Assembly (NCBI GenBank): GCA_951804985.1 | Contig: OX638130.1 | Coordinates: forward strand, 40,252,751 to 40,316,750 | DNA from: Dryomyza anilis | Lineage: Eukaryota > Arthropoda > Insecta > Diptera > Dryomyzidae | DNA length: 64,000 nt | Direction of reading: 5' to 3' | Shown here: positions 52,582 to 64,000 of the stretch, piece by piece | Layout of the letters: each line of letters opens with the position of its first letter | Position numbering within the stretch: the first letter of the stretch is position 1 | Made by a program: the position numbers and the translations under genes | The notes under the pieces: model-generated | Seen by the model: the letters and a program-made list of their open reading frames with translations, nothing else | What the model was told of the DNA's origin: nothing | Databases searched by the model: none

Positions 52582-53344
52582 TGTTGTAAATCAGAAACGT
52601 TTTTTTTTGTTGTATTTAAGAAAGCCTGCACATAACCAGTATGCACATAAAGTTCAAATCTAAAAGCACAATAACAGATGCATGTTAACTTAACATAACG
52701 TCTACGACGTAACTGGAACAAGTACATAATGTTTATGAGTGCATACTTTCAGGATATAAAATTAAGTCCGTTTGAAAGCAACGAAAAATGCACTGGTTGC
52801 AATTTGATCCGAGGCACACGCTAGCAAGTGTGCCGTCTGTTCAAAAGCAACAACAAAAGCATTGGTTGTAATTTAAGTCAAGACTAACGCCAGCATGGGA
52901 ACCAATTAAGAATTTAGCACATTGGAATTTTCTCAATTAATGATTTCACAATATTAGTTAATATCTGATGTGGGGTTCATGAGGTTTTTAGTAGTACGTA
53001 GATTTAAGAATATGCGTGCTTGCATTTATGAGTTGTGTTTTAAGAAATAAGTATAAGCAAGGGGTTCGTGAGTCGCACGATACCGAGGTGATGAGTAGAG
53101 GTTAAGTTTAGATTTTAAGCATTATGATTTGCACTGCCTTAGAGTGCAGACGTGTTTTCAGTTTAAACTCAAGCTTGTAAAAATACTTAAAAATAATTAA
53201 TAAAAGTATAAAGCAAGTCTAAAATATCCTTGCGTTTTTATTTAATAATAATTGTTAGGAAAGAATTGTGGACTTCGAGGGAATATTGTCACTGACGGTT
53301 TCATTAATAAAGGCAAGTGCAAAAGACCCCTGGAGCCCGCCACA
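52582..53344 (+). repeat. 5' LTR of element C
   Basis: 763 bp, starts TGTTGTAAATCAGAAACG and ends GCCCGCCACA. Compared with the 3' copy it has about 8 extra bases near 52,890 (ACGCCAGC) and a few single-base differences. TAATTAATAAAAG near 53,200 offers a polyadenylation-like signal. Confidence 0.93.
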
Positions 53345-53347
53345 TTT

Positions 53348-53360
53348 TGGCGCAGCCGGT
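53348..53360 (+). promoter_or_regulatory. Primer binding site of element C, tRNA-Ser type
   Basis: TGGCGCAGCCGGT three bases after the LTR, identical to the site of element B at 34,857. Confidence 0.88.
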
Positions 53361-53621
53361 TTTGCAAGAATCTACAAAAATGACTGAAGGACGAATTTGA
53401 AGGAGCATTAACAAAAAAATAAATGAAGAAACACAGATGTGGAAAGGAAGGTATAATTAAATATTGAATAAATTTTAGTGAGTTTGAGTGAAAGCAGTAA
53501 ATAAATGGTGAAATTAAATTATAGAAAGAATGAAATTAAACAAATTTATAAATTTTAATTGAAAATTTTAATGATTATATGGCGAATTTGAGGAATTGGA
53601 AGTAGCATATAGAAATATATT

Positions 53622-55294
53622 ATGACAACTTGGCAGATTTACTGAGAAATTGTGGAATCAAATTAGTACGGAAGTTAACAATAAAGAAACTTTAGAATTA
53701 ATAAAAAATAAAGTCAGTTCCACACGGGAATACTCAGAAGTCGAAAGAGTTGACGTAGTTTTTGAACAATTAGTATACTTCTTGGAACATAAAAGTGCTC
53801 ATAAAATAAAAGAATTAGAAGATTGGAAAGGGGAATTTACTGCATTAAATAAAAAATTAAACGATATTGTAGAAGAACGGCTGGAGTTGTTAGATCAGGC
53901 TAGTGGAATAGAGGAAGAAAACGAAAAATTAAGAACTTTGCTGAAAAATAAAGATATCTCGGACGAATCAATTGAACGAGCACTGAGCCTACAGCCCAGA
54001 CTAGAATTCGAAACATTAGAAGAAGCAAATAATAAAGTAAGCGAATTAGACTCGAAAATCAGATTTTTAGAATCGGAAGTTAAGCTAGCCCACGAAACAT
54101 CATTCTATCATAAGGAGGCATTACAGATTGAAGGTAAATTTGATAAAATAACAGCACCGGAAACAACATTAGAAATGTCGTTAGATACTGTATCGAATTA
54201 CGTAGGAAGTGTGGTTCCATTTTTTATGGGATCGGAATCACCATCCGTTAAAACTGAACTTTATAGATTCATAGACGCTTGTGCGTTAGCAAGTCTAAAA
54301 ATTACAAAAGAAAAAAAAGAAGAATTCATTAGCTGTGTCAAACTGCATCTTCTTGGTGACGCTTATGATCTAGTCCGCACAAGAAAGTTCAATGATTTAG
54401 AGGAGTTATTTGACGTTCTAAGAAATACATATTTAAAAATGACTACGTTAGATTCGGTTCAGGATAGTATTAGAAAAGCATATCAGACGGATGGTGAAAG
54501 TCTGAGAACATTTGCAAGAAGATTAGAAAGATTATGGGCAAACGCTAATGAAATAGCAGATTCAAGATGTTCTTAATACGGAACTAGTAAACTCAGTTCT
54601 GACAGCATTCAAGGTAGGTGTAAAAGATCCGACAATAAAAGTTCTATTATTAAGTAGCAAAGCAGAAAACTTGAATGATTTATTAGATGAAGCATTAAAG
54701 GCCCAGATAACAATTCAAGGGGGTCCGAGATTCCCCGAGGAAGTGTACAGTTTCGAACAACGATCTGTAACCAGTCCAACGAATAGTATTCAAAACAATC
54801 ATTTTCAAACTACCCCACTAAATCACAAAATATCAACCCAAAATAAAACAGAAGGATCAAAAATACGACCAACATGCTCTTTTTGCCAGAAAAAAGGACA
54901 TAGACGAGACGAATGTATTACGCGGAAAAACACACCGTTTTGTATAGAGTGTGAAAAATATGGGCACGAATCTAGTTGGAGGTGTGCTTCCATTAGATTA
55001 GAAGCTCAAAATATGGAAGGGTTTGGACGTACACAAAACCATCCAGTCGTTAATAGGGAATTTTTAAACAACAATTTGCAAGCAGGACATACCACTACGT
55101 ACCGTACCAATAATAATAATAATAAAAATAACAACAATAGGAATGGGAATACCCCTAGAAATAATTTAAAATGTGATTGGTGTCGTAGACTTGGTCATGT
55201 AGAAACTGATTGCTACGCCAAGAGGGATTATCTGGCGAGGGAGAATAATGATCAAAACAAGGGAAACTACCAGGGGCCCAGCCAAGGCCAGTAA
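53622..55294 (+). pseudogene. gag: Element C gag
   Basis: The probable start is the ATG at 53,622 (MTTWQIY), with a one-base shift before the main frame (open from 53,641). It has a coiled-coil N-terminal half (ELDSKIRFLESEVKLAHET), a capsid core (SPSVKTELYRFIDACALASL, CVKLHLLGDAYDLV, GESLRTFARRLERLWAN), then a small deletion/shift near 54,565-54,600. The nucleocapsid follows with three CCHC knuckles (CSFCQKKGHRRDEC, CIECEKYGHESSWRC, CDWCRRLGHVETDC). It ends SQGQ, 75 bases before the pol frame; gag and pol are in different frames here. Confidence 0.9.
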
Positions 55295-55368
55295 GCTAAG
55301 GACCCATTAAAAATAGCAAAATTAGGTCAAAAAGGGTAGAAATAGTAAATCATAAGGCTGAAGGGTCC

Positions 55369-58300
55369 GTGATCACATTAACTACCCAAACTCCTAAAAA
55401 TAAGAGAAAACCGGTGGAGGAAAATATTGCTAATCAGACGTCTGAAGTGACCGTTGATACACATATTGATCCACCGTGGTTTGATTGTGAGGGAGTGACA
55501 ATGGTAATTTTTGCATTAATACATTTCTTTATATATATGATAATAGCAATAGGGGCAAAAATGATTAAATTAGTAGCAGATGAAACTAATCGGCAAAGAT
55601 GTGTATGGGAAGAAATGCAAATAGGTCAAAAGGTGAACAATATGTTTACAGGAATGTTGAAAAAGTTTGAAAATTTTATAACATGTTATGATAAAAAAAT
55701 CAGACAACAGTTGAGTGGATTAAATAAAAAGAGAATTAACAAAATATACAATAGAAAGGGGGACTGCTTCAAATTGTCTAATGTAAGTGATGTGTTCATT
55801 GAAGTACCTTGCGAGGCAGCTAAAAATGGAAAACTCATATTACTAGTAGACTCAGGAGCAGATGCAAGAATAATAAAAGAAGGTGCATTGACACAACTAC
55901 CGGAATTTGACAAAAATAGTAAGAAAGATTTTAATGGGGCTTTTGGTGGATGCGTAAGGACGTTAGGCACGACCAATATACAACACAGTAATATAAAGTG
56001 TTTACATTTAATAATGCATGTAGTATCTCTTGAAGAAGGAATACCAGCAGACGGAATAATAGGACGGGATAACATATGGAATAGATCCGTAATAAACGCA
56101 ATTAATAAGACCATAACATTCTACGATAAAGGAAAGAATCACACTATCCGATTACCAATGAAAACGCGAGCCGACATAGAAAACATTTATTACAATCATG
56201 AAATAAAAATCATTCCGAGAACCGCAAAAATAGTAGAAATTACACTAAAAACAAAAATTCCAATAGTTTTAATACATAAACAAGAAATTTATCCTGGAGT
56301 ATATTTGGGAGAAAGCTTATCGAATGTTAACAAAAATAAAGTTTATGTCTCAGTATTAAATGCTACAGAAAAGGACATTATAATAGACAACAATTTTAAA
56401 CCGAAATTTTCAAATTTTAATCAGTATAGGGAATCAGATACAAACAATTCTACAATAAATACTATAAATTCAGTGAATATAAAAAATAGGATTAATAGAT
56501 TATTAGAAAAAATTAACATCGATGAATCTTTAAATAAGGAGGAAATCACATCATTACAAAATCTTTGTATTTCTTACCACGATGTTTTTCACTTAGAAGG
56601 TGACGAACTGTCATACACGCCGATACTTAAACACGACATAACAACACAATGGAATCAACCACCAATTAACCAAAAGCAATACAAACTTCCACACACACAT
56701 AGAGAGGAAATTAATAGACAGGTTAACAAAATGTTAGATGCTGGCATTATATCGCCAAGCATATCACCCTGGAATTCACCATTACTATTGGTACCGAAGA
56801 GGAGCGACAAAGACGGTAACAAAAAATGGAGACTTGTCATAGATTTCCGTAAATTAAATGACGTAACCATAAAACAGGTATTTCCTATCCCGCGAATAGA
56901 TGAAATATTGGATCAATTAGGTCACAGTCGGTATTTTTCAACTTTAGATTTAGCAAGTGGCTATCATCAGGTCTTAGTAGAAGAAGGTGATAAAGAAAAA
57001 ACAGCCTTCAGTACAGGACTTGGACATTTTGAATTCAATAGGATGCCTTTCGGTTTAACAGGGGCACCAGCAACTTTCCAGAGAATAATGAATCACATCT
57101 TAACAGGGTTACAGGGTATCGATTGTTTTGTATATCTTGATGATATAGTTGTGTATGGGAAAAATATAAGCGAACATGAACACAGATTAAGTAAAGTATT
57201 ACAGAAACTAAGAGACCATAATTTAAAATTAAATACCGAAAAATGTCAGTTTTTACGTCGTGAAGTTGTATATTTAGGGCATAAATGTTCAGAACTTGGT
57301 GCGCTGCCAGACCCCGCTAAGGTCGAATGCGTAAAAAATATTCCAGTACCAAAAAACAGAAAAGAAGTACAAGCATTCTTGGGATTAATTAATTATTACA
57401 GAAAGTTCATAAGCAATATGGCAAGGTTATCTTTACCAATTAATAATTTACATAAAAAGGACGTTAAATTTAAATGGACGGACGATTGTCAAAATTCATT
57501 TATTAAATTGAAAGAATCAATAATTTCACCTCCAATATTAGCATATCCAGATTTTACAAAAACTTTTTTACTAACAACAGACGCAAGTAACGAAGCAGTA
57601 GGTGCAGTGCTATCTCAAGGTGAAGTAGGAAGCGACCGACCGATCGCGTTTGCAAGTAGAACTTTAAATGGAGCAGAAAAACGATATTCTACCATTGAAA
57701 AGGAATTTTTAGCAATTGTTTGGGCAACAAAGAATTTTAGAGCATACCTATTAGGGCGACCATTCAAAATTTTTACAGATCATCAACCTCTAAAAGGTAT
57801 TGCAAATTTAAAAGATCAGACATCCCGCCTTGCTCGTTTCCGACACAAATTATCGGAATATGATTTTGAAATAATGTACAAACCAGGCAAAAAGAATTTA
57901 AATGTGGATGCTTTAAGCCGAATTCCATATATAGAACCAGATATTACAGCCGTACAAACACGATCCAAAACTACACAAAATATTTTAGATCAGCAAATCA
58001 CAAAAATAAAACCACAAATCAGTACACCAGTCGTAGATGAAACAATAATAGATACAAATAGTGAAACGAATTCAGCTCAAATATTAACTGATCCAGATTA
58101 AATTAAAACCGTGATGAAAGATTTTCATGATTCAGCACTAGGAGGCCATCAGGGCACACTTAAAACATACTTTAGGATTAAGAAACAATTTAAATGGAGG
58201 GGAATGCAGAAACAAATAAAAGAATATGTAAGAAACTGTCCTAAATGCCAAATGAACAAAAGTTCAAAGTTAACAAAAATGCCAATGGTCTTGACAGATA

Positions 58301-59115
58301 CGCCAACACGTCCATTCGATAAGGTTTATATGGACTTGGTAGGAATTTTACCTGAAACAGTGTCAGGAAATAAATATATTTTAACATTTCAAGACGATTT
58401 TTCAAAATACATGTGCTGCGTAGCTATCCCAGACGTGGAAGCAAGCACAGTAGCCAAAGCTTTTTACGAGGAAATTATCACTCGTTATAATATTTCGAAA
58501 ATTTTAATTACAGATAATGGGTCAAATTTTGTGTCAAAATTATTTTCAGACACGTGCAAGTTATTAAACATTAAAAAAAATGCATATAACACCTTATCAC
58601 CCGCAGGCGAATGGCTCGTTAGAACGAAGTCACAGACCTTTAGCGGAGTATTTGAGATGTTTTGCAAAAGAGGATGGGTCCAACTGGGACCAATGGTTGA
58701 ATTCGGCAATGCATGTGCACAATAACACAGTGCATATGTCAACAGGGCAAACGCCTTGTCGTACTTTATACGGATTTGAATTTGACATGCCAACCAACCT
58801 AAAACGAAAATGTTCAATATTTATAACAGTGAAGATTACAATAAGGTATTAAAATACCAAATACAGCGTACACATGAGATAGTCAGACAAAATCAAAGAT
58901 CTAAACGAAGTTACGATAATACATTAAATACGGTAGTTTTTAAGGAAGGAGATAAAGTTTTATTAAAAAACCAGAATAGGAAAAACAAATTTTCACCAAT
59001 CTGGGTAGGTCCCTATGAAGTCCTTTCGATAATAATTCCTGTGACAACAGTGATCTGTATCAAGGGAAAAGGGAAAAAATTCCATAATAACTTATTAAAA
59101 GCATATAACTCTTAA
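55369..59115 (+). pseudogene. pol: Element C pol: protease, RT, RNase H, integrase
   Basis: Open from 55,369 to a TAA at 58,099, the longest intact pol frame in the window. It has an N-terminal spacer with a hydrophobic, possibly membrane-spanning stretch (MVIFALIHFFIYMIIAIGA, residues about 45-63). Protease [54 protein letters not shown] and [12 protein letters not shown]; RNase H FLLTTDASNEAVGAVLSQ and IFTDHQPLKG. Integrase: HHCC from 58,127 (GGHQGTLKTYF; CPKCQMNKSS), Asp in VYMDLVGILPE, Asp in ITDNGSNFVSK, Glu in SLERSHRPLAEY. Breaks are the TAA at 58,099, a shift at an A run near 58,578, and a shift near 58,815. The tail ends KFHNNLLKAYNS at 59,115. Confidence 0.94.
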
Positions 59116-61733
59116 GTTATACACATTCGAACGAACAAAAACAACGAAATTAATAACTGAACCAACAGTTCATAATGATCATTAACCGCAATGCATAATA
59201 TTGCAAACAACGTAAATAAAGTACGCGTAAATATTTTTTTTTAGAAAATATGTTTTTAAAATCTAAATTAGTGCATGAGGAAATAGCTATGTATTAATTT
59301 TAGAAGATGACTAGCATTAGATCATGTATTAAATGAGAAAGGAATAAAGTATAAAGAATATTATATTAGATATTTCATAAACAAGATTCAGAACGAATTT
59401 GCCAAAGCAATAAAATATACATTGTCATAATTGAGATAGGTCAGTACTTCAGTTTCATTGTCAAGATCATTTTCAATGGAAACAGGCAACAGAAAGATCA
59501 TTGCACTTGAAGTACAGATAGGTGTTAGCGTAGCACACACTAAAGTGGAGCACATATAGAAGTGAGGAGCTAATGTTATAAGCGATAAAATGCAATTCAG
59601 CGTTTTGCATCTAGGAACAATGCACTAATGTACCGAAAATGAAACGAGATACGTTAATGCAGCGTAAAAATTTGAACAATAATTGAATGATAAGGAAAAA
59701 ATACAATACACAATCTAACAAAATTAACAAACGTTTTAAATGTGATCATTACACGGTAATGAAAATATATATGTACCTATTGAATGTACAAAAGTAGTTA
59801 TGCATAAATCGCGCGCGCTTACCATTATTGAAAATTGTCAATAATGATTAAATTCACAAATTAGTGCATGAATAAATAGCTAAGTATTTTTGAATAGAAT
59901 TAGCATTGATTCATGTTCTAATGAAATTATAAATAAAATAATGTCTATATATTAAGAAAAAAATTAAAGATTTTACAATTAAAGATTTACAGTAAAATGT
60001 TCGATATAAATATACAATTAAAATATAAAATTTTAATACAATGATGTAAGGTAATATAAACAAAGATTATGAATACTGAAAGTAAAAATGATGTTAAATA
60101 TAAATTATTTATAAAGTTATAGTAAATATTACAAAGTAATAAGTATTTTTAAAAATAATCCTGGCTCTGGAAATGCATTTCAACCATGACAAGTTTAACA
60201 CTAAGTTTAAATTTTAATTGTCAAAGAAGATCGTTTGATTTTGTTGGGTAAAGGTCTGAAATGGTAATATTATGTAATGAAGTACAAGAGACGAATGATA
60301 AAGAAACATGTGAGAGTCATGGCGCGGACAACAACAATTGTACATCAATAACATGTTTAATTAAAAGAAAGGAGCTCAATATAAACATGAATGTGGAATT
60401 TCGTCAAATCAGCAAAATTGCGACTTTTCTACCATAAAGAAGCAACAACATTGTACATCTTTACGTACATATAATTAAAAGATAACAATTTTATCACTCA
60501 AGGAACAAGCTAATATTTTGTAAATAAGTTGAAGGAGCTATTCCATATACACTTATTCAGCTGTCAATGCTAACCTTATGGAAAAATAAATTTGACACAT
60601 CAGCAAAGTTATCATAATTGTACTAAATCAACAACATTTCACACATTATGCTGACAATTTCTTCAACAAAAGAACATAATTTCTTAAAAGAGAAGACGAA
60701 AATTAAAAACACTAAGAACTTCAAATATTCAAATATTTTTACAACAAGTGAAATATAAAAGAACAACATCAAACAACAACATGTACGTATAATTAAAGAT
60801 GATTTCCGAAGATGACAATTTCGCTACAAGAACTCTTAAAACATTTAAAGAAGACAAATTCGTATTAATATCCAGAAATATAAAATTACAAAATTACCCA
60901 TTTTAGTATCTGCTCTCAACAAAATACGATTCAATTTGACTGAAAAAACAACGCAACATAGAAAACATCAAATTTAACAAAGCTAAGAAAATCAAGACGA
61001 AAGATGAGAATAAATGATAATAACAATGTTTTTCGAAACAGTGGCAGAAACAAATAAAATGCAGCCAGCCAACCTATATACTTAAATAGAGAGTAACAGA
61101 ACTATCGATCACAGCAGTTTATGTTTTAAATTGATAGAAAACACAATTATATTTTTTTTTTGTATAATTAATTTAATAGACTAGAAATAAGTAATGAAAA
61201 ACTTGAAGAAACATTAAAATATGAAAACTACAAATATAAACAATAACTAAAGATATACTCAATAAAATTAAATGTATTATTTTCAATAAATACCGCAAAA
61301 TATTTAAAAGAAAACAAATCCTTACACAAATTAAAGCATTTAATGACTTAAATGAATAAACAAGAAAACCAACAGAGCAACACGGAACGCAGCGATTGCA
61401 AAGCGGTAACTTGATCAACTACTGTTTTGTCAATTGCAACGTTCAGTAACTTGTAATGTTATACATTTTTCTTTTTAACGTCATATAAAGTATATAAATA
61501 TCACTAAAACTGCGACCATTAATTAAGTAATTGAGTAACGAAGATAAGCATTAATAAGATTCTTAAAATGAAAATAAGTAAAATAAATTATAATAATATG
61601 AAAAATAATTATTGATTTTAAATATTATTGTAAGTTAAATAAATTAAGAAATATATTGAAATATTAATGAATTAAAAGAAAAAACTATTATTCTTTTTAA
61701 TAATAATTTTTTCTTAAAATAAGGGGTGAAGAA
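59116..61733 (+). other. Post-pol noncoding region of element C
   Basis: 2.6 kb of A-rich sequence with no open frame of note and no trace of env recognised. A few segments match element B after its pol (TTAGTGCATGAGGAAATAG near 59,265; GAGATACGTTAATGCA near 59,646). It ends in the purine-rich stretch that should prime plus-strand DNA synthesis (61,721-61,733). Confidence 0.6.
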
Positions 61734-62487
61734 TGTTGTGAATCAGAAACGTTTTTTTTGTTGTATTTAAGAAAGCCTGCACATAACCAGTATGCACATA
61801 AAGTTCAAATCTAAAAGCACAATAACAGATGCATGTTAACTTAACATAACGTCTACGACGTAACTGGAACAAGTACATAATGTTTATGAGTGCATACTTT
61901 CAGGATATAAAATTAAGTCCGTTTGAAAGCAACGAAAAATGCACTGGTTGCAATTTGATCCGAGGCACACGCTAGCAAGTGTGCCGTCTGTTCAAAAGCA
62001 ACAACAAAAGCATTGGTTGTAATTTAAGTCAAGACTATGGGAACCAATTAAGAATTTAGCACATTGGAATTTTCTCAATTAATGATTTCACAATATTAGT
62101 TAATATCTGATGTGGGGTTCATGAGGTTTTTAGTAGTACGTAGATTTAAAAATATGCGTGCTTGCATTTATGAGTTGTGTTTTAAGAAATAAGTATAAGC
62201 AAGGGGTTCGTGAGTCGCACGATACCGAGGTGATGAGTAGAGGTTAAGTTTAGATTTTAAGCTTTATGATTTGCACTGCCTTAGAGTGCAGACGTGCTTT
62301 CAGTTTAAACTCAAGCTTGTAAAAATACTTAAAAATAATTAATAAAAGTATAAAGCAAGTCTAAAATATCCTTGCGTTTTTATTTAATAATAATTGTTAG
62401 GAAAGAATTGTGGACTTCGAGGGAATATTGTCACTGACGGTTTCATTAATAAAGGCAAGTACAAAAGGACCCCTGGAGCCCGCAACA
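61734..62487 (+). repeat. 3' LTR of element C
   Basis: 754 bp, starts TGTTGTGAATCAGAAACG and ends GCCCGCAACA, followed by CGTA (62,488-62,491) and then the rest of env. Confidence 0.93.
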
Positions 62488-62491
62488 CGTA

Positions 62492-64000
62492 CCAGGAATG
62501 AATTTCGGAAGATAGTGTGAAGCGGCAATGCAAGAAACATCGTCGATAATGAGGACATTACAGATAAATAAGGGTGTTATTAAAAGAACGATTCAAAAGA
62601 ATCGCCAAAAGAGGTCGCTAAATTTCGTAGGTGAGGGCTTTAACTGGGCTTTCGGCGTAATGGACAACAGTGATCGAGAAAAGATATACAAACATCTGGA
62701 GGACATTGAGAACCGAGAGAGCGAAACCTATGACGTCATGAGGAAACAGGTGACGGTGATGACATCTAATTTTGGAAAACTGTCAGCACCATTGCTGGAT
62801 TCTCTAAGGGAGGTGGAAGAACTACAGATGACATTGAACAACACCATACAACAACAGCAGAAAATAAATAGAGATATAGATAACAAGCTCAACAAAGTAC
62901 AGTTTATGTTACATTTGTTGGAAATACAGTCAACCATAAATGCTAATTTAATGGAGATTCAGGGCAACAATCAATAGAATTGGCAATAATTGAAGATCTC
63001 TACAAGGGGGATCTGCATCCTACGATAATAGACCGAAAGGAACTAGACGCAATGTTGGCCCGTCTCAAATTAAGGGGCAAAGCGAATTGGTTTATTCAAC
63101 AGACTTTTGATATGCATCATTTGTCAAAGGTATGAGTTTTTCCGGACGGGGATAGTCTGATGTTCATAATTAAGACACCACAGCCGGATGATGTGTTATT
63201 TGCGTTGTACAGGATTTATCCGATCCCCATTAACATCAATGAAGAATGGGACTCGCTGGTTAAGACAAAGTATGACTACATAGCGGAGGCGGAGGATCGG
63301 GGTAGATTCATAGGATCATTTAAGATGTCTTACGGTGAACCAAGAGATGGACAAGGAGATAACGCTATGTAGACGTCCGGAAACGATTATGACGAGCAGA
63401 AACGTACTTTGTGAGGTCACGTTAATGTAACATAGGACAGATAGAGTGAATACCAGTGAACATGTTGCTATTAGGAACAGTTCAGGGTTGGTAGTGAAAC
63501 TATGGGCTTTAAACTCCTGGTTGTTCAGGTTTGACACGCCAGCGGTTTTCGAAGCGATTTGCGGAACAAACACGGCTACACTGACGCTAGCAGGGATGGG
63601 GTGGATGTCAGTGAATGAGGCCTGCGACTTGCACAACAGAGAATTAATTTTGCCTTATGAATCTGCACCAAGAATGCTCAGGAATGTAACCTATAAAAAA
63701 GAGGAGCACACCTTGTATATCGAAAATATTAAGGGGGATTGGGAAGCGTTACGCACAGAAAATGCGTCAGTCACACTTTTGCCAATACAGACGTCGGACC
63801 ACAGCAAATTACGGTCAGCACTAAGGGATGGCCAGAGCAGTTTTGAAGATCTGAAAGCGGAATTGAGTCAGAAGCAGGTGCGCCTAGAATGGCTAACGCA
63901 TCAGCACGAGATGAAGACTATGGAAGCATCGTACGGCGTGGTAGTGTTGGTATTAATCTTCGTGGTATTACCGTATTTTTGGTACCTTCGAGTAGAATCA
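62492..64000 (+). pseudogene. env: Insect retroviral env, remainder, broken and running off the window
   Basis: Continues the env interrupted at 52,581. A TAG lies near 62,516. Then 62,528-62,977 carries a furin-like cleavage site (RQKR before SLNFVG) and the hydrophobic fusion-peptide-like stretch, followed by a heptad-rich helix (EVEELQMTLNNTIQQQQ). A shift at about 62,977 leads to another frame with DLYKGDLHPTII, a TGA near 63,136, and IYPIPININEEWD. A stop at 63,370 and further stops interrupt the Cys-containing region. Near 63,930-63,990 is a membrane anchor (VVVLVLIFVVLPYFW). The layout matches the F/Env proteins of gypsy-type errantiviruses. The several breaks make it nonfunctional; the 3' end is outside the window. 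Confidence 0.82.

Larger units (their letters stand above)
52582..62487 (+). mobile_element. Element C: 9.9-kb gypsy (17.6/297-like) without env
   Basis: LTRs 52,582-53,344 and 61,734-62,487 (TGTTGT...ACA), with the 4-bp duplication CGTA at 52,578-52,581 and 62,488-62,491. Internal part: tRNA-Ser-type primer site, gag, pol, then 2.6 kb without genes, and a purine-rich stretch (AAGGGGTGAAGAA) right before the 3' LTR. The LTRs differ by about seven substitutions (near 1 percent) and a few indels, so it is younger than B and E. Its proteins are closely related to B's but its LTR is different in sequence. gag and pol carry a few breaks. Confidence 0.94.
28985..64000 (+). mobile_element. Element B: degraded plus-strand gypsy (17.6/297-like), split by several insertions, 3' end not seen
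   Basis: Starts with TGTTGTAAG at 28,985 inside the old minus-strand relic. Native parts are the LTR (28,985-29,454 and 34,837-34,854), a tRNA-Ser-type primer site (34,857), gag (35,234-36,677), the gag-pol spacer (36,774-37,079) and pol (46,033-49,509). Foreign insertions are a LOA LINE (29,455-34,824) and element E (37,080-46,028). Downstream are a 2.8-kb spacer with a minus-strand gene relic and an env gene split by element C. No copy of B's LTR is visible after pol, so its right end is either beyond the window or lost. Inclusion of env is inference. All ORFs are broken. Confidence 0.65.

Noticed and set aside
59116..61733. env gene in element C
   Set aside because: No signal peptide, cleavage site, membrane anchor or sizeable open frame is visible in any plus-strand frame.
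1..64000. CRISPR arrays, operons, bacterial promoters or phage
   Set aside because: Introns, LTR and non-LTR retrotransposons and composition are those of an insect nuclear genome.

Overview
The window is eukaryotic and almost certainly from an insect, most likely a dipteran. The evidence is the very AT-rich intergenic DNA, a 62-base GT-AG intron in a nuclear-gene relic, TCAGTT-type initiators, and the repeat types: several Ty3/gypsy LTR retrotransposons (tRNA-Lys, tRNA-Ser and tRNA-Leu-like primer sites), a LOA/I-type and an RTE-type LINE, MITEs and foldback elements. No intact host gene was found. It reads as old, gene-poor DNA that has been repeatedly invaded by retrotransposons.

Left part (1-14,800): one very large Ty3/gypsy element (called A here) lies on the minus strand at 936-14,787. 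Its LTRs are 3.1 kb long and nearly identical, flanked by the 4-bp duplication AGTT, so the insertion is recent. Its gag and pol still carry a stop and several frameshifts. Each LTR holds a dense series of splice-donor and splice-acceptor consensus sequences on the strand opposite to gag-pol. This is the most unusual signal in the window.

Middle (14,800-26,400): MITEs (14,995-16,316; 18,650-19,182 with a 184-bp hairpin element nested inside), a 770-bp foldback (20,190-20,959), two tRNA-like relics, and decayed gene pieces. One piece is a two-exon pseudogene resembling the MICOS subunit MIC26/27 (APOO/APOOL family) at about 16,895-17,290. Another is an unidentified two-exon relic on the minus strand (19,258-19,632). 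There is also a LINE endonuclease fragment and fragments of a second LTR family.

Right part (26,400-64,000): a stack of nested insertions, most marked by target-site duplications. An old minus-strand gypsy copy (26,435-28,984) carries a solo LTR (27,151-27,638). It is cut by a plus-strand element (B) starting at 28,985. B's 5' LTR is split by a LOA-type LINE (29,455-34,824). B's leader between gag and protease is split by an mdg3/micropia-like element (E, 37,080-46,028). E's reverse transcriptase is itself split by an RTE LINE (40,303-43,581, minus strand). B's degraded pol resumes at 46,033. It is followed by a minus-strand, apparently intron-bearing unknown gene relic (51,209-51,930) and then an insect-retrovirus-type env gene. 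That env is split by a third gypsy element (C, 52,582-62,487), a relative of B with both LTRs but no env. The env pseudogene continues to the window end. Whether env belongs to B is an inference, because B's 3' LTR is not visible.

Nearly every retroelement ORF is broken by stops or frameshifts, many at homopolymers, so some breaks may be assembly errors. All readings come from visual inspection; no database search or alignment software was used.
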